Source: Reichenbachiella ulvae (GTDB lineage: Bacteria > Bacteroidota > Bacteroidia > Cytophagales > Cyclobacteriaceae). Taken from it: a stretch of 64,000 nt of DNA. Under the pieces are notes generated by a model. The model made no database searches, was not told where the DNA came from, and was given only the letters and a program-made list of their open reading frames with translations. The position numbers and the translations under genes are program-made. Positions 36,797 through 45,886 of the stretch are shown here, piece by piece (position 1 is the stretch's first letter; every line of letters starts with the position of its first letter). The stretch lies in NCBI RefSeq assembly GCF_025833875.1, contig NZ_JAOYOD010000001.1:434001-498000 (forward strand). Reading direction: 5' to 3'.

Positions 36797-37693
36797 ATGC
36801 CGGCTCGTAATTTCCTTTTGTATGCAGTCCCCGCCCTCATTTGGGGCTCTACCTGGTTTACCATTACTTTCCAGCTGGGCAAGGTAGATCCATTGGTATC
36901 CGTCGTTTATCGATATGTGATTGCAGGAGCTGTGATGATGGGTTATTGCTGGTTGAAGGGGCTACCTATGAAATTTGCTCCGAGGCAGCATGCTTTTATG
37001 CTAGGACAGGGAGCCTTGCTTTTTGGAATCAACTACTGGATGGCCTATCGAGCGGAAGAATACATTCCAAGTGGATTGATGGCAGTTGCTTTTTCTACCA
37101 TCGTTTTTGCCAACTCCCTTTTTGGCTATGTTTTTCTGAAACGGCCTATCAACAAGGGGGTCCTTATTGGGGCGGTTTTTGGCTTGAGCGGAACCTTTAT
37201 CATTTTTAGTAAGCAGTTTTTTGGGATTGGATTGACTGATGAATTCCTCTTCGGAGCTGGTATGGCCATGCTTTCGGTGACTATGGCTTCCCTGGGCAAT
37301 ATCATTTCAGCGCGAAACACCGGCAAAGGTGTACCTGTCATTCAGGCCAATGCATACAGTATGGTCTATGGCTGTATCATTACGGCTTTACTAGGGTTGT
37401 TCATGGGGAAGGAATTTACCTTTGAATATACCCAGACTTATGTTCTGTCTCTTTTGTATCTGTCAATTATCGGTTCTGTTGTGGCCTTCGGTTTTTATCT
37501 AACTCTGGTAGGGGAGATTGGTGCTGACAAGGCCTCTTATGCGCTGGTGATCATCCCTATTATTTCTATATCTCTGTCTGCAATATTCGAAGGATACCAG
37601 TTGACCTGGATGACACTTTTTGGGGTAATTATGATCGTGATGGGAAACCTTTTTGCCTTGCGAAAGAAAAAGCCCATTTCAGTAACAAACTGA
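36797..37693 (+). CDS. DMT/EamA family transporter
   Basis: The 298-residue inner membrane protein has ten predicted helices in two EamA repeats. It begins LLYAVPALIWGSTWFTI, with the YRYVIAG and EYIPSGLMAVAFS motifs of the first repeat. The second repeat ends GDKASYALVIIPIISI-type near residue 250. The family exports metabolites or amino acids, with substrate unknown. The gene stands alone. Confidence 0.92.
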   Translation: MPARNFLLYAVPALIWGSTWFTITFQLGKVDPLVSVVYRYVIAGAVMMGYCWLKGLPMKFAPRQHAFMLGQGALLFGINYWMAYRAEEYIPSGLMAVAFSTIVFANSLFGYVFLKRPINKGVLIGAVFGLSGTFIIFSKQFFGIGLTDEFLFGAGMAMLSVTMASLGNIISARNTGKGVPVIQANAYSMVYGCIITALLGLFMGKEFTFEYTQTYVLSLLYLSIIGSVVAFGFYLTLVGEIGADKASYALVIIPIISISLSAIFEGYQLTWMTLFGVIMIVMGNLFALRKKKPISVTN

Positions 37694-37920
37694 TCGAATT
37701 TAAGAGAATTACGTAGTTTTAAGAATTACTGAAGTCTCGGATAGGAATTCTCCTATTTAATGTCATCAGTGCAAACACGTATTTTTTAGTAGTCGTCCAA
37801 AATTGCCTTTTTTGGGCCTTATTTATTCCTTTTTTCATGCTTCCTTTGAATAGACAATGGGTAGGGTATTTCCTGATCTCATCGTTTTAGACCACAAGAA
37901 CCAAGCTATAAAAGAAGGAA

Positions 37921-39015
37921 GTGAAGAAGATAATAATAGCAATAAGCCTTGTGCTTAGTTTAGGAGAAGTAGCAACTGCACAGACCTCAGTTGCAGATGG
38001 AGATTGGATCGATGGGCCGACTTGGGGAGGAACTTCTCCCGGCTATGCTGGATTAACAAACCCTATTGTGGATTCTTATGTGATCTCCAATAATACCCTA
38101 ACTTTTTCCACTGTAAATGGTTGCTCTCTATCAGTCTATGATACACTCATTGTTTATGGAAGTGTGTTCTTTGATGTTGGAAGTAATAATGCGGCCATAC
38201 ATGTAGGCGCTAATAACGTTCTTATCATTTTTGGTGATTTAGAAATGGGGAAAAATAATGCTGGAGCCAACGTAGAGACTGGTGGGGTTTTAGTGGTAAA
38301 AGGAAGTATCACAGCATCTGGTAATAATGGAGAATTCACTGGAGGAGGTAACATATACACTGATGGAACCACTGCTGGCATGGCCAATAATGGTACAGGA
38401 ACTGTTGAGACAGTGGCTGACCTAAGTGGTGATGGTTTAACTACTATTGAAGAATTTGTTGCAGGAGGTGGGACCACACCATTGCCAGTGAAATTGCTTC
38501 ATTTTAATGCGGAGCTAGCAGATTATGAGGTGAATTTGTCATGGGCTACTTCGATAGAAATCAACAATGATTATTTTCAGCTAGAGAGATCGGTTAATGG
38601 AAATGATTTTGAAGCCATAGCAAAGATATCCGGGGCTGGTGATTCGAATGAAACTATAGATTATTATTTCACAGATAGAAACGTATCAGCCAATGTGGTT
38701 TACTATAGACTGAAACAAGTAGACTTTGATGGGGCCTTCGAATATTTCAATACCGTAAAAGTGCAGATGAATCAGTCTTCATCAGTTCACGTTTATCCAT
38801 CTTTAGTGAAGGGTGCTAGTTTTCAGGTAGTGTCCGAAGACCTTATGGAGGTTCATATCCTAAACATGAAAGGAGCTGTAATTAGGTCTGCCAAAGCAGA
38901 TTACCAATCACAGCTCCAGGTCAATGTCAACGACCTTCAAAATGGCATTTATTTCGTCCGAACAATTTCAGGTTTGGGAGAAGTGTCTACCCAAAGAATT
39001 CTCATTCAGCGTTAA
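37921..39015 (+). CDS. Exported protein with T9SS type A sorting domain
   Basis: The GTG start at 37921 gives a signal peptide, VKKIIIAISLVLSLGEVATAQ. About 364 residues follow. A beta-helix-like segment rich in Asn/Gly covers residues 60-150. The linker LPVKLLHFNAELADYEVNLS with SIEINNDYFQLERSVNG is the conserved pre-CTD module of Cytophagales exported proteins. The final 70 residues are the sorting domain (VYPSLVKGASFQV ... GIYFVRTISGLG). The function of the mature protein is unknown. Confidence 0.85.
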   Translation: MKKIIIAISLVLSLGEVATAQTSVADGDWIDGPTWGGTSPGYAGLTNPIVDSYVISNNTLTFSTVNGCSLSVYDTLIVYGSVFFDVGSNNAAIHVGANNVLIIFGDLEMGKNNAGANVETGGVLVVKGSITASGNNGEFTGGGNIYTDGTTAGMANNGTGTVETVADLSGDGLTTIEEFVAGGGTTPLPVKLLHFNAELADYEVNLSWATSIEINNDYFQLERSVNGNDFEAIAKISGAGDSNETIDYYFTDRNVSANVVYYRLKQVDFDGAFEYFNTVKVQMNQSSSVHVYPSLVKGASFQVVSEDLMEVHILNMKGAVIRSAKADYQSQLQVNVNDLQNGIYFVRTISGLGEVSTQRILIQR

Positions 39016-39018
39016 ATT

Positions 39019-40101
39019 TCATTTTAGTCCGGAGATTTGATCTTCGGTCACGATACCAATGGGTCCTTTGTAGATGCCGCCATGGTATCCTATATCTTTC
39101 ACCCTTACGGCTATCACATTGTCTCCATTTTTGTCAATGAGACTGGGTGGTATGCGGTATAAGCGTAGTTTATCAAATGACGTACTTTCACCAAATCTGA
39201 GTCCGTCATTAGTCATTCCCAGTCGCTTACCGTTCAGATAGGTGATATCAAAGTCATCAATTTTTCCTAATATCAGGTAGTATTGTTTATTAGGGTCGTA
39301 AGTAAAATTGACTTTGAAATGTTTGCGGTACCAGGCGATCCCGTCAAATGTACGAAAGCCCTGATCATCCCATTTGGCAGGAACCCAAATTTCATCCCAA
39401 CCCGAATCGTCATGATTCACCTCGAGTGATTCTTTGTCATCCCATTTTTGAAAACGCCATGGACCTGATAGGTCTTGTTCCAGATTTTCACTGTTGAGAC
39501 TGGCATATAGCCCGGGGGCATTGCCTACTATTCCGCCATCCAAGGTTTGGTCATAGACACGCACGGCGATTATATTTTCACCATTGAAGTTAATGTTCTC
39601 ATTAGGAATCAGGTAGTTGCGATGAGCTGTATAAGCTGTTTTGAAATCAGGAGCGAAGCGCCCGCTCTTGCCAACCATACGTCCATTGACATAGCACTCG
39701 TCTGCGTCATCGATTTGGCCTAGCAACAAGAAATGAGTTTGCTTTTGATTCAATTTTCTTCCATCGAAACGAATCCGGTACCAGGCTATGCCATCATAGC
39801 CATTGAATCCCTGGTTTTCCCATTTGGATGGTACTTTGATCTTTTCCCAATGTTGGTCATTGTATGTCGTAGTGGCCCAATTAAGGTTGTCCCCAATGCT
39901 AAATGACCAGCTGCCCTCCAGATCAATCTTTTTAATAAGTTCACTGTTTTCGTAGAGAGGAGAGCTGTTGTAGTTTTCATGCTCATAGTTAAATTCTTCT
40001 CTTAGCCAATTCAGAAACCATTCAAAGCCACTATCCTCCTGAGCCTGAAGTCTGAAAATCAGGCCCAAAGAAAACATCAATATGAGTGTGAATCTTTTCA
40101 T
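39019..40101 (-). CDS. Exported protein of two tandem GH2-type sugar-binding (jelly-roll) domains
   Basis: The 360-residue protein has a signal peptide ending RLQAQ. Two homologous modules follow (about 52-205 and 208-350): LEGSWSFSIGD...WEKIKVPSKWENQGFNGYDG and LSGPWRFQKWD...WDEIWVPAKWDDQGFRTFDG. Each has the GIAWYR motif and the LGQIDD/LGKIDD plus NG.R.G pattern of glycoside hydrolase family 2 N-terminal domains. No GH2 catalytic barrel is present, so it is probably a binding protein. It lies 15 bp after the retropepsin-like gene on the same strand. Confidence 0.85.
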   Translation of the reverse strand: MKRFTLILMFSLGLIFRLQAQEDSGFEWFLNWLREEFNYEHENYNSSPLYENSELIKKIDLEGSWSFSIGDNLNWATTTYNDQHWEKIKVPSKWENQGFNGYDGIAWYRIRFDGRKLNQKQTHFLLLGQIDDADECYVNGRMVGKSGRFAPDFKTAYTAHRNYLIPNENINFNGENIIAVRVYDQTLDGGIVGNAPGLYASLNSENLEQDLSGPWRFQKWDDKESLEVNHDDSGWDEIWVPAKWDDQGFRTFDGIAWYRKHFKVNFTYDPNKQYYLILGKIDDFDITYLNGKRLGMTNDGLRFGESTSFDKLRLYRIPPSLIDKNGDNVIAVRVKDIGYHGGIYKGPIGIVTEDQISGLK

Positions 40102-40116
40102 TTGTGAGCAGTCTTC

Positions 40117-40653
40117 CTAGTTTCTTTTAGCAATAGTAAAAAGGCCGTTGTTATCATCCTGATTTCTGTCCTTCTTTTTTACTTTATAGGTCATAGAAAC
40201 CTTCTGAGTCCCCATGTCGATTACAAATCCATAGTCTCGCATCAGATTGGTCCCAATGATGGCTGTAATGGTTTTGTCGGTTCGGGCTCGGATAGATGCG
40301 GCAATGTGACTGATATCGTAGGCATAGTAAACAGATCTTAACTTTACATCTCCAAAATAGAGTTCGGCATTCGTTACCTGGTGTAGTTCGTTGTGTCGGG
40401 TTCCGAATCCAGCCACCTTGATGGTTTGGTTAAAGTCCTGATGGGCATGAAATTCATATTTGTCTTTGGCCTTGAGGTTCAAAACACTGATGTCCGAACC
40501 AGTATCCAAAAGCACCCAGGTTTTTTTACCATTTAGCTCCATTTCCACAATTGGTTTATCATGGTAGTGCATTTCCAGGGTGTTGAACTTTTGCCCCATG
40601 CATAGAGGAATGGATAGAATCATCAGTGCGAGAATTAGAAATTGCTTTTTCAT
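40117..40653 (-). CDS. Retropepsin-like aspartic protease, exported
   Basis: The 178-residue protein has a signal peptide ending CMGQ. A retropepsin fold carries the DTGSD catalytic motif near residue 51 and IIGTNLMRDYGFVIDMG near 135-150 (hydrophobic-hydrophobic-Gly flap partner). It would work as a homodimer in the periplasm. It is upstream of the GH2-like gene (15 bp) and downstream of the two-component system (89 bp), with three TGTCAC direct repeats in the spacer. Confidence 0.85.
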   Translation of the reverse strand: MKKQFLILALMILSIPLCMGQKFNTLEMHYHDKPIVEMELNGKKTWVLLDTGSDISVLNLKAKDKYEFHAHQDFNQTIKVAGFGTRHNELHQVTNAELYFGDVKLRSVYYAYDISHIAASIRARTDKTITAIIGTNLMRDYGFVIDMGTQKVSMTYKVKKKDRNQDDNNGLFTIAKRN

Positions 40654-40709
40654 AGTACGTCGTTGTTTTGAGTTTACATTTCAAAGCAACTCACTATGAT
40701 GTTACCCTG

Positions 40710-40746
40710 TGTCACGGCCAGGTAAAGAGATGTCACAAGTTGTCAC
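40710..40746 (-). promoter_or_regulatory. Three GTGACA direct repeats (candidate response-regulator operator)
   Basis: On the minus strand GTGACA occurs with starts 10 bp and then 21 bp apart (plus-strand TGTCAC at 40741, 40731 and 40710). Direct repeats at one- and two-turn spacing are the usual site form for OmpR-type regulators. They lie 57-93 bp upstream of the retropepsin-like start and overlap the end of the OmpR-family gene itself. Confidence 0.45.
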
Positions 40747-41423
40747 AGCATTTTATATCCCATCCCATGTACGGTCAGGATGATTTTTGGGTCGTTTGGA
40801 TTGATTTCTACTTTTTGGCGGATTCTAAGGATGAAATTGTCAATGGTACGAGTCGTTGGGAATTCGTCATAGCCCCAAATGTTTTTGAGTAAATCGTCTC
40901 TGCTGACAATTTTCTGGCGGTGATTGTAGAGAAAATGCAATACCTCAAACTCTCTGTGGGAGAGCTTGACCTTTTCTGATCCGACAAAGGCTTCATACTT
41001 TTCAAAATCGACTTTCATCTGGCCTATTTCAGTCAGATTTTGAACGGGTGTTGTACTATGCTGAGTTCTGCGGAGGATGGCCTTGATACGAGCCAGCAAT
41101 TCTCTCAGGCTAAAAGGCTTGGATATATAGTCATCAGCCCCAAACTCCAGCCCCAATACACGGTCTATTTCTTCGCCTTTTGCGGTTAGCAAGATGATGG
41201 GGACCTGATTACCTGCCTGTCGCAGCTGCTTGCATACATCGAATCCAGATAGCTCTGGCATCATCACATCTAATACGATCAGGTCATAGCTTTCAGATTG
41301 GATTTTGTCGAGAGCCACTTTCCCGTTTTCGGCTTCATCCACTTCATAGCCTTCAAACATCAGGTTGTCGACCAGACCCTGACGCATGGCCATTTCGTCA
41401 TCTACTACGAGTATTTTAGTCAT
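40743..41423 (-). CDS. OmpR/PhoB-family response regulator
   Basis: The 226-residue protein has a receiver domain (residues 3-115; phospho-acceptor Asp in LIVLDVMMPELSG near 53, Lys in KPFSLRE near 103). A winged-helix Trans_reg_C domain follows (about 130-225; LSHREFEVLHFLYNH, RTIDNFILRIRQKVE). It overlaps the histidine kinase stop by 4 bp, so the two form a cotranslated pair. Confidence 0.96.
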   Translation of the reverse strand: MTKILVVDDEMAMRQGLVDNLMFEGYEVDEAENGKVALDKIQSESYDLIVLDVMMPELSGFDVCKQLRQAGNQVPIILLTAKGEEIDRVLGLEFGADDYISKPFSLRELLARIKAILRRTQHSTTPVQNLTEIGQMKVDFEKYEAFVGSEKVKLSHREFEVLHFLYNHRQKIVSRDDLLKNIWGYDEFPTTRTIDNFILRIRQKVEINPNDPKIILTVHGMGYKML

Positions 41424-42994
41424 TCTTGATCATGTTTTGGGAACTGAAGGGTGAATGTACTGCCTTCTCCACTTTTGGATTGGAGCAATATCTTTCCATC
41501 ATGTGCCTCTACGATGTGCTTGACCAGGCTAAGCCCCAAGCCTGTGCCCTTAGTCTTTTGAGTCAATGCACTCTCCACACGATAGAATTTTTCGAATACT
41601 TGACCTTGTGCACTTTTGGGTATTCCTAACCCAAAATCTTTGACATGGCATAAAACTGCATTCCCCTTTATTTCGGTTATTATTTCAATTTTTTTACTCT
41701 CTCCACTGTATTTGATAGCATTGTCGAGGAGGTTAGAGATGGCTTCTTCTATGGCCGTACGGTCGATTAGTATCCTGGTGCTACTCTCGGTCAATGAAAG
41801 TGTACAGGTCATCTGCTTTTCTTTCAAAGCAAAGGCATAGTTCTCTTTTATCTGTTGGATGATGGTGTTTAGCTCGATGACTTCTTTTTGATATTGTTTT
41901 TTGTTGGCTTCTATCTTTGAGAAATCGAGAATGTTGTTGACCATGTAGGTGAGTCGGCCTGACTCGTGATGGATGACCTGATAGTATTGCTGCTTTTTTT
42001 CTTCGGAGGGGAGTCGTCCCATTAGCAGGGTTTCAGAATACATTCGGATCAGCGAAAGAGGTGTACGAATCTCATGGGAGACATTGGATACAAAATCAGA
42101 TTTAAGCTGGGCGATTTTTACCGCTTTACGGATGTTGCGCATGACGATAAGGGTTCCGATTAGCATCACGATCAATGAAGAGAGCAGGATGTAGAGGTTG
42201 TTTTTACTTCTGTCTCTGATCAGCTCGGCGTAGCTTCTGCCTTTGGTCTGTATGGTCAGGAAGGTCTGAGGTAGAATCCAAAGCTCATTCTGTATGAAAT
42301 CTCTTTCCAGATCGAAGGGTTCGGTTTGGTATATCCGTTGTGGTTGGTCGCTAGTGTCATTTCGTTGCATTACTGCGAGTCGCAGGTTGTTGTTTTGTGC
42401 GATCTCCTGCATATTCAGACCCAGCAACTGCTCAGTCCAATAATAAGGCTCTAGTACAAATAGCGCACTATAAAAGGCCGAATCCTTGTCGTAAAACATC
42501 ACAGTAAGTGGGGCCTGGGCTCCCTGCAGACCGGGTAAAGCAGGAAAGTCAGTAGCAGGTTGGATCTTTTGAAACCCTGCCTCCAAATAGCGACACAGCT
42601 GGTCTATCAGATCGGGTTGCTGCTGATACCAACCATTGATAAGCGTACTGTCTGCTTCTGCTCCTCCTACATATTCGCTATAGTATCTTTGACTCTTCCC
42701 AGTTTTGAGGGATCTGATGGACAACAGTTGTATGGCCTCATTTTCTCTGACCAACATACGTGCATTGGCCTCTATGCTCTTTTCTTCTGAGCCCAAAGTC
42801 CTGATCCAGCGATCCATGTAGTCGTCAGCATATTGGTTGAGTGAAAAAAGAATGGTTTCCATCTGTTTTTCATAAACCTGATTGGCTACTTTTTCATCCT
42901 CTGCCAGCGATTGTGTTTGCAACGCAGCATAGATCAAAATGGGCAAGACGATGACCAGTGCGAGTATAATTAGGATTCGGTTGTTGCCCTTCAT
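41420..42994 (-). CDS. Sensor histidine kinase
   Basis: The 524-residue kinase has membrane helices near 6-24 and 268-290 framing a periplasmic sensor of about 240 residues with no recognised domain. The DHp domain has SHEIRTPLSLIRMYSE (phospho-His near 310) and the HATPase domain has N, G1 (VKDFGLGIP) and G2 (KGTGLGLSLVKHI) boxes. No HAMP domain is evident. It is coupled to the response regulator by a 4-bp overlap. The signal is unknown. Confidence 0.95.
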   Translation of the reverse strand: MKGNNRILIILALVIVLPILIYAALQTQSLAEDEKVANQVYEKQMETILFSLNQYADDYMDRWIRTLGSEEKSIEANARMLVRENEAIQLLSIRSLKTGKSQRYYSEYVGGAEADSTLINGWYQQQPDLIDQLCRYLEAGFQKIQPATDFPALPGLQGAQAPLTVMFYDKDSAFYSALFVLEPYYWTEQLLGLNMQEIAQNNNLRLAVMQRNDTSDQPQRIYQTEPFDLERDFIQNELWILPQTFLTIQTKGRSYAELIRDRSKNNLYILLSSLIVMLIGTLIVMRNIRKAVKIAQLKSDFVSNVSHEIRTPLSLIRMYSETLLMGRLPSEEKKQQYYQVIHHESGRLTYMVNNILDFSKIEANKKQYQKEVIELNTIIQQIKENYAFALKEKQMTCTLSLTESSTRILIDRTAIEEAISNLLDNAIKYSGESKKIEIITEIKGNAVLCHVKDFGLGIPKSAQGQVFEKFYRVESALTQKTKGTGLGLSLVKHIVEAHDGKILLQSKSGEGSTFTLQFPKHDQE

Positions 42995-43082
42995 ACTTGG
43001 ATTCGATTATCGGATAAATATAGACAAAATCAAGAGTCCACAACCTTTAGTTCAATGGCCAGAAAGGAGGGTCATAAGGAGA

Positions 43083-43850
43083 TTAATAATTGAAGATATC
43101 ATTTCCTTCTGTGAGGATTATTGGATTCCTATCCGTTACTACGATGGTATGTTCGTGCTGTGCCACATATCCTCCCCGGTTGCCGACCAGCGTCCACCCA
43201 TCTTTCAATTCGACCGCCTGAGTGGACTTGGTAGAGATAAATGTTTCGATGGCCACTACATCGTCCTTTTTGAATTTCTTTTTGTTGCGTCTGTCAGGAT
43301 AGTTCAGGATGTCCTCTGGTTCTTCGTGTAAGCTACGGCCCACCCCATGTCCTGCCAGGTTTTTGAGCACTTTAAATCCTGCTCGGTTGGCCTCATTCTG
43401 AATGATCGCGCCTATTTCAGCTATTGGAGTTCCGTCTTTAATATTGATAATGGCATTGTGGAGGACCTTTTTAGAGGCTTCTACAAGAGGTAGATGGTTG
43501 TGAATGTCTTCTCCCAAAACAAAAGAACCTCCATTGTCCGCCCAAAAGCCATTGAGTTCTGCTGATACATCTATATTGATCAGATCCCCTTCTTTCAGGA
43601 TTCGTTTAGTGGATGGGATGCCGTGTGCTACTTCGTTGTTTACGCTGATGCAGGTCCATCCTGGGAAACCATAGGTCTCATAAGGTGCAGATTTGGCACC
43701 AAATTGTTTCAGGATTTTGCCTCCAAATTCATCTAACATTCGAGTACTAATTCCTGGTTTGGCGTAGTTTCTCATTTGAAGGAGGGTAGAAGCGACTGCT
43801 TCGCTTACTTTTTTCATTCCCTCGAGTTCTGCTGCTGTTTTAATGGACAT
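43083..43850 (-). CDS. map: Type I methionine aminopeptidase
   Basis: The 255-residue cytoplasmic metalloprotease removes the initiator methionine. Metal ligands are seen in order: NIDVSAELNGFWADNGGSF (Asp, Asp), HGVGRSLHEEP (His), AIETFIS (Glu) and QHEHTIVV (Glu). Length and the YETYGFPGWTCISVNNEVAHG motif are standard. It is a stand-alone gene here, not in the ribosomal operon, so it may be an additional copy. Confidence 0.96.
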   Translation of the reverse strand: MSIKTAAELEGMKKVSEAVASTLLQMRNYAKPGISTRMLDEFGGKILKQFGAKSAPYETYGFPGWTCISVNNEVAHGIPSTKRILKEGDLINIDVSAELNGFWADNGGSFVLGEDIHNHLPLVEASKKVLHNAIINIKDGTPIAEIGAIIQNEANRAGFKVLKNLAGHGVGRSLHEEPEDILNYPDRRNKKKFKKDDVVAIETFISTKSTQAVELKDGWTLVGNRGGYVAQHEHTIVVTDRNPIILTEGNDIFNY

Positions 43851-44265
43851 AGTTTTTTGATTGTCGATTTCAAAAAATTAAAGATAGTAAAAACCTATGG
43901 GACGAGAGTTGTGGGGGTAATGGTTCGATTATTTAATAAATATTCGTCTACATCTGTAATATTTATTGGTTTTTAACCACTAAGAGGTTACAACCGAATC
44001 ATTCAATATTCGGGGATTCTATTTATCACAAAAACCAATTAACATGAAAAATTCAATTTTGCCAGAGCGAATACATCATTCTTCTTACCAATAAGAGGAG
44101 GAGAGGTTTGCAGGATTTCTTAGGTGAGACGGTGGTGATCAAAAAGAAACTGATCCCACGTATCGAATTGTGGAAAAAGGAAAATGCACATTAGAAAAAG
44201 GCCCGATTTCGGGCCTTTTTTCATACTCTTGCTTCTCAACTAACAATTGTTATTTTTGAAGCAAA
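43851..44265. other. Intergenic region with a possible broken small gene
   Basis: No full gene is seen in this 415-bp gap. Two short plus-strand frames lie just before a strong terminator: ATG 44044 to TAA 44094 (16 residues) and a second frame, open before TTG 44108 and ending at TAG 44194, reading GLQDFLGETVVIKKKLIPRI then ELWKKENAH. A +1 shift would join them into one small basic protein, so this may be a frameshifted gene. Confidence 0.35.
44195..44221 (+). terminator. Intrinsic terminator
   Basis: AAAAAGGCCCG and CGGGCCTTTTTT pair closely around a short loop, with a T-run. No complete upstream gene on this strand explains it, which supports a transcribed small gene or RNA at 44044-44194. 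Confidence 0.85.
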
Positions 44266-44880
44266 ATGAACGCTATGAAGAAGGTGATTGTAGGTTGGGT
44301 ACTGATATTTGGATTGTATGCTAGCCTTTTGGCTCAAGGGGATTACGTGTCTGAGATCAGGGCCTTTCAGCATGAGCTGAACAAGGAATATAAAGACCCA
44401 AAGACGTCACCACTTTCCTCAAGAGACAGGAAGAAGTTCGAGTCACATGAGTTTTTTACTATTGACAATAAATACCGCATCAATGCGAAATTCAAACCAC
44501 ATCACGGGCTGACAGAAACCATTCATATGGAGACCTCTAGCGGTATGAAAGCCAAATATGATAAGTTCGGAATCGTCGAGTTTGAGTTAGATGGACAAGT
44601 CCATCAGTTGACAGTGTACCAAAGCCATCGACTAAGAGAGATGGAGGAATACAAAGATCATTTGTTCCTTCCATTTACCGATATGACCAGTGGCGATGAT
44701 TCATATGGAGCGGGTAGGTATCTGGATTTGATTATTCCAGATGGAGATCAAATCATACTAGATTTCAACAAAGCCTACAACCCCTACTGTGCGTATAGTG
44801 AGGGATATTCGTGCCCAATCCCCCCTTCTGAAAACAATCTGCAAGTAAGAATTGAGTCTGGTATTAAATATAAATATTGA
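44266..44880 (+). CDS. DUF1684 domain protein, exported
   Basis: The 204-residue protein has a signal peptide ending LLAQ (starts at 44266 or 44275). It carries the DUF1684 hallmarks: SPLSSRDRKKF, LFLPFTDMTSGDDSYGAGRYLD, LDFNKAYNPYCAYSEGYSCPIPP and the C-terminal IESGIKY. The conserved Asp, His and Cys residues hint at an enzyme, but no activity is established for the family. It converges on the YdcF-like gene, 1 bp apart. Confidence 0.9.
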   Translation: MNAMKKVIVGWVLIFGLYASLLAQGDYVSEIRAFQHELNKEYKDPKTSPLSSRDRKKFESHEFFTIDNKYRINAKFKPHHGLTETIHMETSSGMKAKYDKFGIVEFELDGQVHQLTVYQSHRLREMEEYKDHLFLPFTDMTSGDDSYGAGRYLDLIIPDGDQIILDFNKAYNPYCAYSEGYSCPIPPSENNLQVRIESGIKYKY

Positions 44881-44881
44881 A

Positions 44882-45583
44882 TCAATAAGAGCTTAATTCC
44901 TCGTTTTCTAGCTTCCCATTGGCATAGAAATTTTTCTTGATGTTTTTGCCTCTGGTACCATTGATTCGTTTCCACCAGGATTCTCGGTCTTCTATAGAAA
45001 CAAAATCCTGGTCATAAGCCAGACTGTCTCTATCCGTTATGGACAATTGAAGAGAATCAGTATTCAGTGTTGTCATGGTATCTATCACAAAAGGTATGAT
45101 TCCCACCTCATTACTTATTTTTTCTTTGATAAAATCCTCTAGCATGGAGGCCTGAAAAGGATCTGTAGCCAGGGCTACTTTTTTGAAACCAAGATTCTGG
45201 GCTTTTTTGTATCCGTAATATATGTTTTCAGTACTGTGTTCGGCACGAATCTCCGTGTAGATGACCGAATCCGGAATCCCCAGCTCCTGGGCGTACATGG
45301 CCATGATTTTCGCCTCGTAGTAGGGTGAGTAGACGGCAGAGCCTGAATACATGATGTTTTTGGTTACGCCCTGATCATAAAGGTATTTGCTCCAATACAC
45401 GCGGCCTTTCATGATTTGACTCCAATCCCCATCCTCATAGGGCACTCCCGGTACTACGATTACATCATACTTTTCGTCCATAGCGTCAGATAGGAGTTCC
45501 TTGCATCGATCCTGAGGTATCATGCAGCCGGTCAGTAGCGATAGGCAAACAATTGTCAAATAGGAGTGAAGGTTCTGCTTCAT
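44882..45583 (-). CDS. YdcF/SanA-like (DUF218) lipoprotein
   Basis: The 233-residue protein has a lipoprotein signal (LLTGC near residue 20). A DUF218 fold follows: DVIVVPGVPYEDG, an SGSAVYSPYYEAKIM segment near 95 with the conserved Glu, and EIRAEHSTENIYYGYKKA near 130. The family is linked to cell-envelope integrity (ElyC/SanA/YdcF) without a firm reaction. It ends 1 bp from the DUF1684 stop. Confidence 0.85.
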   Translation of the reverse strand: MKQNLHSYLTIVCLSLLTGCMIPQDRCKELLSDAMDEKYDVIVVPGVPYEDGDWSQIMKGRVYWSKYLYDQGVTKNIMYSGSAVYSPYYEAKIMAMYAQELGIPDSVIYTEIRAEHSTENIYYGYKKAQNLGFKKVALATDPFQASMLEDFIKEKISNEVGIIPFVIDTMTTLNTDSLQLSITDRDSLAYDQDFVSIEDRESWWKRINGTRGKNIKKNFYANGKLENEELSSY

Positions 45584-45886
45584 GGTGTTTTTGTTTATTT
45601 ATTTTCCTTAATCAATAAACGGTATTGATCTTAAAAAGATACTCTGAAATATAGTTGTCTCGTACAATGGAGCAAAAATCAGTCTTATTCCTATACTGAG
45701 AAGTGATTTTAGATAAAGATAAATCATCAGAAGTTAGGGAGGAGACATGTGTGAATGAAAGGGGTTTTTAGCCCATTTTAATATTGTATACAGGTGTCAA
45801 TCATTTCTATACATGACCTATGTCATGTGTTTCCGAAATAGAGATGAGCATATTTGTTTCATCGAAAGCGAATAAACCTGATAACC
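45584..45886. other. Divergent intergenic region upstream of the universal stress protein gene
   Basis: No gene is seen. The only clear structure is the 18-bp palindrome at 45811-45828. The rest is AT-rich. Confidence 0.6.
45811..45828. promoter_or_regulatory. Crp/Fnr-type operator candidate (TGA-N6-TCA palindrome)
   Basis: ACATGACCTATGTCATGT has perfect 7-bp arms around ctat and contains TGA-N6-TCA, the Crp/Fnr half-site spacing. It lies 58 bp before the universal stress protein start, a position suited to activation. Confidence 0.55.

Noticed and set aside
43083..43850. map as part of a ribosomal-protein operon
   Set aside because: No secY, adk, infA or ribosomal genes flank it.
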